DNA from: Vreelandella songnenensis
GTDB taxonomy: Bacteria; Pseudomonadota; Gammaproteobacteria; Pseudomonadales; Halomonadaceae
NCBI RefSeq assembly: GCF_003002925.1
Contig: NZ_PVTK01000002.1
Location: 1-64,000 of the forward strand
Direction: 5' to 3'
DNA: 64,000 nt
How positions within the stretch are numbered: the first letter of the stretch is position 1; every line of letters starts with the position of its first letter. Below, piece by piece: positions 52,729 through 61,029 of this stretch. The position numbers and the translations under genes are program-made. Below the pieces are notes generated by a model that had not been told where the DNA came from, made no database searches, and saw only the letters and a list, made by a program, of their open reading frames with translations.

Positions 52729-54326
52729 TGGCCCTGTCGGTTACCTACCAGGCGCCGGATGAAGCGATCTTCGGGCACCTGGCCAGTGAACTCATCGCCC
52801 AGTTGCCCGAACGGCTAAGCACCCGGGTGCTGGAGAACGCTCAGCGCCTGGCTGATCAACCCGCCCTCGTCGACGGTAACGTGCGCTGGAGTTACGCAGA
52901 GCTTGGTCAGGAGATATGCGCCGCTTGCGATTGGCTGCGGGGAATGGATATTCGTCCCGGCGACCGGATAATGACGGTGAGCGAAAACTGCCGCGCCCTG
53001 GTGGTCCTGCTGCTGGCGGCCAGCGAAATGGATGTCTGGGTGGCGATCGTCAATTCGCGCCTCTCCGCGCAGGAAGTCGACCTGATTCAAGGTAACTGCC
53101 TGCCCCGGCGGGTGTTCTATACCTGTGATGCCTCGCCGGAAGCGTGTGCGCACGCCGAGCGTCATGGGGCGGGCCGCTACCAGCACCCTCAGCTGGGCGG
53201 GCTGGCCATTTCGCCTCTGTATGAAACCGACTCTGAGCCGGTATACGCAAGCGGTGCCGAGCAAGTGGCGGCGATGATCTATACCTCGGGCACCACGGGC
53301 ACGCCCAAGGGCGTCATGCTGACTCACCGTGGCATCCTGTACATTGCTTCGATTTCCGGCGGCATGCGCCACTTGAGCGAGGGCCAGCGGGTATACGGCG
53401 TGCTGCCGATGTCGCACGTGTTCGGGCTCTCCTCGGTGTGCATGGGCTCGCTGTACAACGGCGCCTGCCTTTATACCGTACCGCGCTTTGACGCCGCCCA
53501 TCTGCTGGCCGCCCTCAAGGATGAACGCATCACCGTGCTTCAAGGTGTGCCGGCCATGTACGCTCGTGCGCTTGAGTTCGTGAAACGCGAACGGCGCGCG
53601 CTGGAGGCACCGGAGCTTATCTATATTTCCGCTGGCGGCTCACCCCTGGACAGCGATACCAAGACCCGCGTGGAGGCGACGTTCGGATTGACCCTGCACA
53701 ATGGATATGGACTTACCGAAGCCAGCCCGACCATCAGCCAGACACGTATCGATGACCGCCACACCAGCAGTACTGTAGGCCGCGTGCTGCCGCTACTCGA
53801 GTACCGCCTGGAGCCGCTTGGCGATAGCGGCACGAGCGAGCAGCCCGGTGATGAAGTGGGCGAGCTGTGGGTGCGCGGCCCCAACATCATGAAAGGCTAC
53901 TTTCGCCAGCCCGAGGCCACGCGTGTCACCCTGACCGAGGATGGCTGGCTCAATACCGGTGATATCGCGCGCATCGATCACGACGACCAGCTGTATATTG
54001 TCGGGCGAAGTAAAGAGCTGATCATTCGCTCGGGATTCAATATCTATCCGCCGGATGTCGAGGCGGTGATCAACGAACACCCGGCGGTCACGCTTACCGC
54101 CGTGGTAGGCCGTCAGATTGCTGGAAACGAGGAGGTCGTGGCATTCGTGCAGTGCGAGCCCGGCGTGGAGATCGATATGTCTGAACTCAAAGCCTTTATC
54201 GCTGAGCGGCTGGCGCCTTACAAACGTCCCACGCAGATTGTGCTCATGGACGCGCTGCCTTCGACCGCCAGCGGCAAGATTCTCAAGGGGCGGCTGCGGG
54301 ATCTGGCCCAGCAGGAGAGCGAGTGA
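52728..54326 (+). CDS. AMP-forming acyl-CoA ligase
   Basis: A 532-residue ANL-superfamily ligase that activates a carboxylic acid via an acyl-adenylate to acyl-CoA. P-loop IYTSGTTGTPKGVMLTH, motif YGLTEASPTISQT, hinge DGWLNTGDIARID, and GRSKELIIRSGFNIYP, with the C-terminal catalytic lysine near TASGKILKGRL. It carries a PimA-like or medium/long-chain ligase outline; substrate unknown. It lies between the acyl-CoA dehydrogenase and a hotdog thioesterase. Confidence 0.92.
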   Translation: MALSVTYQAPDEAIFGHLASELIAQLPERLSTRVLENAQRLADQPALVDGNVRWSYAELGQEICAACDWLRGMDIRPGDRIMTVSENCRALVVLLLAASEMDVWVAIVNSRLSAQEVDLIQGNCLPRRVFYTCDASPEACAHAERHGAGRYQHPQLGGLAISPLYETDSEPVYASGAEQVAAMIYTSGTTGTPKGVMLTHRGILYIASISGGMRHLSEGQRVYGVLPMSHVFGLSSVCMGSLYNGACLYTVPRFDAAHLLAALKDERITVLQGVPAMYARALEFVKRERRALEAPELIYISAGGSPLDSDTKTRVEATFGLTLHNGYGLTEASPTISQTRIDDRHTSSTVGRVLPLLEYRLEPLGDSGTSEQPGDEVGELWVRGPNIMKGYFRQPEATRVTLTEDGWLNTGDIARIDHDDQLYIVGRSKELIIRSGFNIYPPDVEAVINEHPAVTLTAVVGRQIAGNEEVVAFVQCEPGVEIDMSELKAFIAERLAPYKRPTQIVLMDALPSTASGKILKGRLRDLAQQESE

Positions 54327-54796
54327 TGCGCTTGACCGATGAGACACAAACCGGCGATCAGACCGATGAGCCCGGTGGTTTCAATGACCTGCTGGGCTTT
54401 TACGTGGTCGAGTGGAGCGAGGCGCGCGCCGTGGTCGAGCTTGCACTGGACGAGAAGCACCTGAACCGCAGCGGCAACGTTCACGGCGGGGTGCTCGCCT
54501 CGATGCTGGACAACGCGCTGAGCCTGGCCGGGCTTTACTGCCCGGTGGCGGGTAACGCCCGGCGCGCCGTCACCCTCTCGCTCAGCACCACCTTCGTGGG
54601 CCCGGCCAGGCACGGCGTACTGCGTGCAACCGGCGTGTTGCGCGGCGGTGGGCGCAAGATCTTCATGGCAAGCGCGGATATCGTCGACTCCCAAGGCAAT
54701 CTTGTCGCCATGGGTGAAGGCTCGTTCAAGCGCCGCCCGGGCAGCGAATCTCCTGAGGGGTTGCCCATTGCGCAGCTGCGGGCGCTTCGCGAGTGA
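54326..54796 (+). CDS. Hotdog-fold acyl-CoA thioesterase (PaaI-like)
   Basis: A 156-residue hotdog protein. The family motif is NVHGGVLASMLDNALSLAGLYCPV, followed by VTLSLSTTFVGPARHG and VLRGGGRKIFMASADIVDSQGNLVAMGEGSFKR. It hydrolyses acyl- or aryl-CoA esters, possibly freeing CoA from dead-end intermediates. ATG 54326 overlaps the ligase stop by one base; GTG 54323 is an alternative. It overlaps the next gene by four bases. Confidence 0.88.
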   Translation: MRLTDETQTGDQTDEPGGFNDLLGFYVVEWSEARAVVELALDEKHLNRSGNVHGGVLASMLDNALSLAGLYCPVAGNARRAVTLSLSTTFVGPARHGVLRATGVLRGGGRKIFMASADIVDSQGNLVAMGEGSFKRRPGSESPEGLPIAQLRALRE

Positions 54797-56181
54797 CCCT
54801 GGCCCGCCTGCGGGTTTCGCTACTGCTGCTGGTCACGAGTGCTACGCTGATCCACCTGGTCGTCGGCAGTGGTGTCGCCCAAGGCATCGGCATTGCCGCG
54901 CTCGCAGGCTACCTGGCTACCCTGGCCGGGCAGCTAAGCCGTATGGCCTGGGGGCTGCTGATAGCCGCCGGGCTTTTGACACTGCTCGCGCTCTGGCGCT
55001 CGCCCGCCCCTGGGCAGCTGCTGTTTGAGGCCGGTGGCCGATTTGCCTTCTTCGCCACTTTTGTAGTGGCGCTTAGCATGCTGCGCCTGCCGGCCTATCG
55101 CTCGCGCCTGGTGCGCCGCTGCGGGCAGAGCATGCTGCTGCAACTTCCCAGCCGCCGCTATCCGATTCTATCCCTCGGCTCGGCGCTGTTCGGGATTATC
55201 CTCAACATCGGCGTGCTCAACCTGTTTGCCGCCATGATCGAGAAAAGCAATACGCTTGAGGCGGCCCAAGGGCGCACCTGGGTGCGCGAGGCGCGCCGCC
55301 GCCGCATGATGCTGGCCCTGTTACGAGGTTTTGCCCTCGCGCCGCTGATTTCCCCCATGGGTATTGGGGTAGCCGTCGTGCTGTCGAGTCTGCCCCAGAT
55401 CACCTGGTGGGAACTCGCGCCGTTTATTCTGGGCGCGGCTGGGCTGATTTTCGCGGTGGGCTGGGCAGTTGATTTCGTTACCGGGCCGCATCCTCCTGCC
55501 AATCGTGTTCAGCTCGCGTCACCTTCGCTGCGCCCGCTTGGGCAGTTCGCCATGCTGCTGATAGGGATTGTGGCTCTCGTCTTCTCGATTGCGTGGCTTC
55601 TGACGCTACGCCTGCCGATTGCTGCGCTGCTCGGCGCACCCTCCGCGGCGCTGATCTGGCTTGCCTGGCAGCGGCGCAGACTGGGTTATGCAGGCCTGCC
55701 GGCCGCTGCCTGCGCGTTGCATCGTCAGCTGCCCTGGCTGCTTTCTCCCAGTGCCAACGAAATCGTGGTGCTGGGGGCGGCGGGTTATTTGGGGCACCTG
55801 TGTGTGGGCCTGATCGATACCCAGCAGCTGGCGCCACTGCTGGCAGTACTGGATTCGCTAGGCACCTTTACCGCAGTGCTTGCCATGCTGATGGTAGTGG
55901 GGCTCGCTCAGGTGGGCGTCAACCCCATCGTTACCGTGACGTTGCTGGTGGGGTTGTTACCCACGCTACGCATTGAAGGACTTTCACCGGCCATGGTGGG
56001 TGCCTCGCTGATGGTGGGCTGGGCGCTGGCGCTCATGTCTTCCCCCATGACGGCATCGATGCTGATTCTGTCGCGCTTTACCGGGGTCCGGGCGACGCTG
56101 ATTGGCTATCAATGGAACGGTCGATTTCTGGCAATCGCGATTCCACTGCTGGCTGTCTGGTTCGTGTGGGCACCATTTTAA
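54793..56181 (+). CDS. Unknown multi-pass membrane protein, possible transporter
   Basis: A 462-residue protein with about eleven or twelve hydrophobic helices spread over its whole length. Loops carry basic clusters (WVREARRRRMM, RQLP) and short motifs such as LGSALFGIILNIGVLNLF and GVNPIVTVTLLVGLLP. I do not recognise the family with confidence; the re-entrant-like NPIVTVTLLVGLLP and the final LMSSPMTASMLILSR recall anion permeases of the ion-transporter superfamily. The start is GTG 54793 inside the thioesterase end, so it is translationally coupled to the ligase/thioesterase. Transport of the ligase substrate is an inference. Confidence 0.75.
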   Translation: MTLARLRVSLLLLVTSATLIHLVVGSGVAQGIGIAALAGYLATLAGQLSRMAWGLLIAAGLLTLLALWRSPAPGQLLFEAGGRFAFFATFVVALSMLRLPAYRSRLVRRCGQSMLLQLPSRRYPILSLGSALFGIILNIGVLNLFAAMIEKSNTLEAAQGRTWVREARRRRMMLALLRGFALAPLISPMGIGVAVVLSSLPQITWWELAPFILGAAGLIFAVGWAVDFVTGPHPPANRVQLASPSLRPLGQFAMLLIGIVALVFSIAWLLTLRLPIAALLGAPSAALIWLAWQRRRLGYAGLPAAACALHRQLPWLLSPSANEIVVLGAAGYLGHLCVGLIDTQQLAPLLAVLDSLGTFTAVLAMLMVVGLAQVGVNPIVTVTLLVGLLPTLRIEGLSPAMVGASLMVGWALALMSSPMTASMLILSRFTGVRATLIGYQWNGRFLAIAIPLLAVWFVWAPF

Positions 56182-56187
56182 CCGCCT

Positions 56188-56227
56188 GCCGACAGGAAGC
56201 GCTTGACCTTTGTTCGGCGTTTTTTTA
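56188..56227 (+). terminator. Weak candidate terminator after the membrane protein gene
   Basis: GCCGA (56188-56192) can pair with TCGGC (56214-56218), followed by TTTTTTT from 56220. The loop of 21 bases makes this a weak call. Confidence 0.3.
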
Positions 56228-56373
56228 TTGTATTTTTACAAATTGAAATATCATTCTGCTATGCGAAATTAAACTTTGTCGATATAACCCTTTGTCCATA
56301 CAAACATTATGAATACGAGCGTTACCACTGTCAGCGATATGAATACTCGTCTTGATCGCCTGGAGCATGCCTT

Positions 56374-57123
56374 ATGAAAATTCTCGTCGCGGTAAAGCGC
56401 GTCATCGATTACAACGTCAAGATTCGCGTCAAGGCGGATCACAGCGATGTCGATCTGACCAACGTCAAGATGGCCATGAACCCCTTCTGCGAAATTGCCG
56501 TGGAAGAAGCCGTGCGTCTTAAAGAGAAGGGCACTGCCACGGAAGTGGTCGCCGTATCCATTGGCCCGAAGGCTGCTCAGGAGCAGCTGCGCACCGCGCT
56601 TGCACTCGGGGCTGACCGGGCGCTTCATATCGAAACTGACGAACGTGTCGAATCCCTGGCGGTGGCCAAGCTGCTGGCCAAGGTAGTGGAAGAAGAGCAG
56701 CCCGAGCTTGTGATCCTTGGCAAGCAGGCCATCGATACCGACAACAACCAGACCGGTCAGATGCTCGCTGCACTGGCCAATATGCCTCAGGGCACCTTTG
56801 CATCCGAAGTGGTGGTTGAAGGTGACAAGGTCAACGTGACCCGCGAGATCGACGGCGGCCTGCAGACCGTGGCGCTGACGCTGCCTGCAATCGTCACCAC
56901 CGACCTGCGCCTGAACGAGCCGCGTTACGCCAAGCTTCCCGATATCATGAAGGCCAAGAAGAAGCCGCTGGAGTCCAAGGCGCCGGCGGATTACGGCGTC
57001 GAGGTGGCATCAAGAGTGAGCCTGGTGAAGGTCGAAACCCCGGCGGAGCGCAAGGGTGGGGTCAAGGTGGCCTCGGTGGATGAGCTGATCGACAAGCTCA
57101 AGAACGAAGCCAAAGTGCTTTAA
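56374..57123 (+). CDS. etfB: Electron transfer flavoprotein beta subunit
   Basis: A 249-residue ETF beta subunit. Signature: [20 protein letters not shown] at the N terminus, [46 protein letters not shown], and [24 protein letters not shown]. It accepts electrons from acyl-CoA dehydrogenases and, with the alpha subunit, passes them to ETF-quinone oxidoreductase (not in window). Position next to several acyl-CoA dehydrogenases supports a local role. Confidence 0.96.
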   Translation: MKILVAVKRVIDYNVKIRVKADHSDVDLTNVKMAMNPFCEIAVEEAVRLKEKGTATEVVAVSIGPKAAQEQLRTALALGADRALHIETDERVESLAVAKLLAKVVEEEQPELVILGKQAIDTDNNQTGQMLAALANMPQGTFASEVVVEGDKVNVTREIDGGLQTVALTLPAIVTTDLRLNEPRYAKLPDIMKAKKKPLESKAPADYGVEVASRVSLVKVETPAERKGGVKVASVDELIDKLKNEAKVL

Positions 57124-57171
57124 ACCAAGGCTGCTTCAACCACTTCCCCGTTTTGAAAAGGAGTCCATACC

Positions 57172-58098
57172 ATGAGCATTCTGGTTCTTGCCGATCTTCA
57201 TGAAGGCGAGCTTGCCGCCGCCACCGCCCACGTCGTGGCCGCCGCCCAGCAGATTGGCGGTGACATCGACGTGCTGATAGCCGGCGAAGGCGTTCAAGCT
57301 GCAGCTGACGCCGCCGCCAGGCTTGAGGGCGTCAGCCGTGTACGTCTGGCCGATCACAGCGTCTACGCCCATCAGCTCGCCGAGCCATTAAGCGCGCTGA
57401 TCGTGGCGCTGGCCGACGACTACACCCATATTCTCTCCAGCGCCTCCACCACGGGGAAGAACGTGCTGCCTCGGGTTGCCGCGCTGAAGGATGTCAGTCA
57501 GATTTCCGAGGTGCTGGCCATCGACAGCGCCGATACCTTCAAGCGCCCGATCTATGCCGGCAACGCCATCGCCACGGTGAAAAGCGACGATGCGCTGAAA
57601 GTGATGACCGTGCGTACAACGGCGTTCGACGCGGTGAACGAGAGCGGCAGCGCGGCGATTGAAACTGTCGATACGGTGGTCGAAAACGCCCAGTCGCAGT
57701 TCGTCAAGGAAGAGCTTGCTCAATCCGACCGTCCGGAGCTTGGCGGCGCCAGGATCGTGATCTCCGGCGGACGCGGCATGGGCAATGGCGACAACTTCAA
57801 GCTGCTCGACGGCATTGCCGACAAGCTGGGCGCGGCGGTGGGCGCCTCCCGCGCGGCGGTGGACGCAGGCTTCGTACCCAACGACATGCAGGTGGGGCAG
57901 ACCGGCAAGATCGTTGCCCCGGATCTGTATATCGCCGTGGGCATCTCCGGGGCGATTCAGCACCTGGCGGGGATGAAGGACTCCAAGGTGATCGTCGCAA
58001 TCAACAAGGACGACGAGGCGCCGATCTTCCAGGTGGCAGATTACGGGCTGGTGGGCGATCTATTCGAGCTGCTGCCCGAGCTCGAGAGCAAGCTGTAA
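57172..58098 (+). CDS. etfA: Electron transfer flavoprotein alpha subunit
   Basis: A 308-residue ETF alpha subunit that binds FAD. C-terminal FAD-binding signature: [97 protein letters not shown] precedes the ATG. It is 48 bases from etfB and a terminator follows. Confidence 0.97.
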   Translation: MSILVLADLHEGELAAATAHVVAAAQQIGGDIDVLIAGEGVQAAADAAARLEGVSRVRLADHSVYAHQLAEPLSALIVALADDYTHILSSASTTGKNVLPRVAALKDVSQISEVLAIDSADTFKRPIYAGNAIATVKSDDALKVMTVRTTAFDAVNESGSAAIETVDTVVENAQSQFVKEELAQSDRPELGGARIVISGGRGMGNGDNFKLLDGIADKLGAAVGASRAAVDAGFVPNDMQVGQTGKIVAPDLYIAVGISGAIQHLAGMKDSKVIVAINKDDEAPIFQVADYGLVGDLFELLPELESKL

Positions 58099-58111
58099 AG
58101 TGCTCGATACC

Positions 58112-58134
58112 AAGGCCCCGCAAGGGGCCTTTTG
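58112..58134 (+). terminator. Terminator after etfA
   Basis: AAGGCCCC/GGGGCCTT (58112-58119 with 58124-58131) form an 8-bp stem with a GCAA tetraloop, followed by only a few T. Confidence 0.75.
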
Positions 58135-58170
58135 CTGCCTGATAGTGAACCCTCGACCCTCGAGATGCCC

Positions 58171-59130
58171 ATGATGGATAAACTTACCGCTTCCCTGCAC
58201 CTGCCGGTCATTGGCTCGCCCATGTTCATCGTCTCGGGCCCGGAGCTTGTCATTGCCCAGTGCCAGGCGGGTATCATCGGTGCGTTTCCCGCCCTCAATG
58301 CCCGCCCGGCCGAGGTGCTGCGCGAGTGGCTTGCACAGATCACCCAGCACCTGGCGCAGTACAATCAAGCGCATCCCGATGCCCCGGCAGCCCCTTTTGC
58401 GGTGAATCAGATCGTGCACCCCACCAACGACCGGCTCGAGCACGATGTGGCGCTCTGCGCCGAGTTCGAGGTGCCGCTGGTGATTACCAGCCTGCATGCG
58501 CCGAATCGGGTGGTCGAGCAGGTGCATGGCTATGGCGGGCTTGTATTTCACGATGTGACCACGCTGCGCCACGCCAGAAAGGCGGTGGATGCCGGTGTCG
58601 ATGGCCTGATTCTGGTATGCCAGGGCGCCGGCGGCCATGCCGGGCGGCTGAATCCGTTTGCCTTCGTGGCCGAGGTGCGCCGGTTCTTCGACGGGCCTCT
58701 GGTGCTTGCTGGCGCCATCACCAAAGGCGAGCAGATTGCTGCGGCGCGCGCGTTGGGAGCTGATCTCGTGTATATGGGCACGCGCTTTATCGCAACCCGG
58801 GAGGCCCGCGCTCAGCCCGAATACAAGCAGATGGTGCTGGACGCGGCGGCGGCGGATATTGTCTATACCAATCTGTTTACCGGCGTACACGGCAACTATC
58901 TGCGCCAGAGCATCGAGCAGGCGGGGCTTGACCCGGACGCGCTGCCCGAAAGTGACAAGAGCGCGATGCGCTACGGCTCCGGCGGGAGCAGCAAATCAAA
59001 GGCCTGGCGGGATATCTGGGGCGCGGGTCAGGGCGTGGGCGCCATCGATACACTCGGCAGCGTGGCCGATGAAGTGGCCACGCTGAAGGCGGATTATCAA
59101 AAGGCTCTGGATCACCTGCGCCGGCTTTGA
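58171..59130 (+). CDS. Nitronate monooxygenase-like (NPD family) FMN enzyme
   Basis: A 319-residue TIM-barrel flavoprotein of the 2-nitropropane dioxygenase/nitronate monooxygenase family. FMN-binding segments GAGGHAGRLNPFAFV, LAGAITKGEQIAAARALGADLVYMGTRF and the start SPMFIVSGPELVIAQCQAGIIGAFPALNAR are typical. The role beside ETF genes is unclear; some family members reduce enoyl groups or oxidise nitronates. Start choice among ATGs at 58165, 58171 and 58174 is uncertain; GAG six bases before 58171 favours it. Its last 19 bases overlap the converging enoyl-CoA hydratase. Confidence 0.86.
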   Translation: MMDKLTASLHLPVIGSPMFIVSGPELVIAQCQAGIIGAFPALNARPAEVLREWLAQITQHLAQYNQAHPDAPAAPFAVNQIVHPTNDRLEHDVALCAEFEVPLVITSLHAPNRVVEQVHGYGGLVFHDVTTLRHARKAVDAGVDGLILVCQGAGGHAGRLNPFAFVAEVRRFFDGPLVLAGAITKGEQIAAARALGADLVYMGTRFIATREARAQPEYKQMVLDAAAADIVYTNLFTGVHGNYLRQSIEQAGLDPDALPESDKSAMRYGSGGSSKSKAWRDIWGAGQGVGAIDTLGSVADEVATLKADYQKALDHLRRL

Positions 59131-59891
59131 CGAAACGCCGCAACGCGCGCCTTGAAATCGTCGGTGGCCTTGCATTGATCCTGAAGTTCGCCTTCCAGAC
59201 GCAGGGTGTCATCCAGCGAAAGCCCGGCGGCCTCGCGCAGCGCACGCTTGGTTGCCGCCAGAGCCTTTGGTGATTGCACGACCAATTGATGGGCAAGCTC
59301 ACGCGCCTGGGCCACCACCTCGTCATCTTCTACCACACGATTGGCAAGCCCCAGCGCCTGGCAGCGCTCGGCATCGATGGGCGTGGCAAGTGCTGCCATC
59401 TCGAACGCCTGGGCGTGGCCCAGCTTTCTTGCGAGATGCCAGCAGGCACCGCCGTCGGGGATCAGCCCGATATTGATGAAGGCGAGTTTCAGGTAGGCCG
59501 AGCGGCCCATGACCACCATATCGCTGGCCAGTACGTAGGAGACCCCGATGCCCGCCGCGGCACCACTGACCGCGGCGATGACCGGTTTCTCCATGGCCAT
59601 CAGACTTTTCAGCGCAGGCAGGAATAGCGTTGCCAGCCGCTCGCTGGCGGGCCGGGCGTCGGCTTTCTCGAACTCGGCAAGATCGGCGCCTGCGCAGAAC
59701 GCACTGCCTTCACCGCGCAGAATCACGCAGCGCACGCTGGGATCGTCAGCCACCCGCGCCAGCGCTTCATTGAGTGCCAGGGCGGTTTCCTCGTTGAGTG
59801 CATTGCGCACGTCTGGCCTGCTGATCGCCACTTCCACCACGCCGCCTTCCAGATCAGTGGTGGTGACAACGTTACCGGTTTGTGAAGTCAT
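59112..59891 (-). CDS. Enoyl-CoA hydratase/isomerase family protein
   Basis: A 259-residue crotonase-fold enzyme. Oxyanion-hole segments FCAGADLAEF and AVSGAAAGIGVSYVLASD are present; the first conserved catalytic glutamate position (usually E in the AGGGxELA segment) appears as S (AGIGVSYVLA), and the second is IGLIPDGGACW with D rather than E, a pattern seen in PaaG-type isomerases. So an isomerase or a different crotonase activity is possible. It is last in the leftward operon, 10 bases after the acyl-CoA dehydrogenase small subunit. Confidence 0.88.
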   Translation of the reverse strand: MTSQTGNVVTTTDLEGGVVEVAISRPDVRNALNEETALALNEALARVADDPSVRCVILRGEGSAFCAGADLAEFEKADARPASERLATLFLPALKSLMAMEKPVIAAVSGAAAGIGVSYVLASDMVVMGRSAYLKLAFINIGLIPDGGACWHLARKLGHAQAFEMAALATPIDAERCQALGLANRVVEDDEVVAQARELAHQLVVQSPKALAATKRALREAAGLSLDDTLRLEGELQDQCKATDDFKARVAAFRQSRRR

Positions 59892-59901
59892 TTAACGCTC
59901 C

Positions 59902-61020
59902 TTAAGCGGCGCTGAGTCGATCACTGACGTGCTCCAGGTGATAGTCGCTATCGCCCAGGTAGTGATCGAACATTATCAGATGCCTGGCGTAGGCGGCCAC
60001 ATGGCACTCGTCGGTCATGCCCATGGCACCGTGCAGTTGAATCGCCTGTTCGGCGATAAAGCGCGCCGACTCGCCGCAGTACGCTTTTGCCGCGGCGACC
60101 CTGTAGTCGCGCTCATCATTTGCAAGCGTCAGGCTGGTGGCTGCCAGAATCGCCATGGAACGGGACTGCTCCAGGTGCAGATGCATATCCACCATGCGGT
60201 GCTGCAGCGCCTGAAATGTCGCCAGAGGCACCCCGAACTGCTTGCGCTCTTTCAGATACGCAAGGGTCTGGTCGCAGGCGGATTCCATGGCGCCAATGGC
60301 CTGGGCGCAGAGCGCGGCGCGGCCAATGGCAAGCGCCTCGTCGAGCGCGCTTTCCACGTCCTCGCTCAGGCAGTGCTCCTGGGCAAGCAAGACATCCTCG
60401 AGCGTAAGATCCCCGGCGGGCTGCTCGTCCATGGTCTGATAGGTAAAGCTGCGAGCGCCGTGAGTGCCCGCAGGCACCACGAACAGCCCCAGCTTGCCGC
60501 TTTCGAGCTTTGCAGTGACCAGTGTGGCGGCAGCAGCGCCCAGGTTCACGACCAGATCCTTGCGGCCGCTGAGATGCCACTGACCCTCTTTCTGACGTGC
60601 TTGGGTAGTAATGGCCTGGGCGTCATAGCGTGCGGCGATCTCCTGCCAGCCGAGCGCCAGCTGATGTTCGCCCTCCAGCAGCGGCGCGAGCCAGCGCGCG
60701 CGCTGGGCATCATCGCCGGTCAGCGCCAAGAGCGTACCCGGCAGCACCAGCCCGAACAGGTAGGGTTCCGGCACCAAGCCCCGGCCAAGCGCCTGCAGGA
60801 TGATCATCAGGTCGGTGCCATCGCCGCCAAGTCCGCCGGCTTCTTCGCTGAAAGGCATGTGCAGAAGGCCGAGCTCGGCGAAGGTTTGCCACAGCGAAGA
60901 GGCGCCGGGCGAGGGCGCCTGGAGCCGCGCGCGTCGCTGTTCCGGCGAGACGCGGTCCGCCACCAGGCGGGTCAGCGTCTCTTCAAGCATGCGCTGCTCG
61001 TCGGTTAAAGCAAAATCCAT
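59902..61020 (-). CDS. Acyl-CoA dehydrogenase, small (PimD/FadE29-like) subunit
   Basis: A 372-residue acyl-CoA dehydrogenase-fold protein. Start MDFALTDEQRMLEETLTRL; GGLGGDGTDLMIILQALGRGLVPEPY is characteristic of the PimD-like branch. The C terminus AMGMTDECHVAAYARHLIMFDHYLGDSDYHL lacks the usual YEGT catalytic glutamate motif. It lies nine bases downstream of another acyl-CoA dehydrogenase gene, an arrangement known for heteromeric enzymes such as PimC/PimD and FadE28/FadE29. It probably forms a heterotetramer with that protein. Confidence 0.9.
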   Translation of the reverse strand: MDFALTDEQRMLEETLTRLVADRVSPEQRRARLQAPSPGASSLWQTFAELGLLHMPFSEEAGGLGGDGTDLMIILQALGRGLVPEPYLFGLVLPGTLLALTGDDAQRARWLAPLLEGEHQLALGWQEIAARYDAQAITTQARQKEGQWHLSGRKDLVVNLGAAAATLVTAKLESGKLGLFVVPAGTHGARSFTYQTMDEQPAGDLTLEDVLLAQEHCLSEDVESALDEALAIGRAALCAQAIGAMESACDQTLAYLKERKQFGVPLATFQALQHRMVDMHLHLEQSRSMAILAATSLTLANDERDYRVAAAKAYCGESARFIAEQAIQLHGAMGMTDECHVAAYARHLIMFDHYLGDSDYHLEHVSDRLSAA

Positions 61021-61029
61021 GGTGTCCCC

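Noticed and set aside
59929..61008. A 359-codon open frame on the plus strand opposite the PimD-like gene
   Set aside because: Antisense shadow; the opposite strand carries the clear acyl-CoA dehydrogenase domain.
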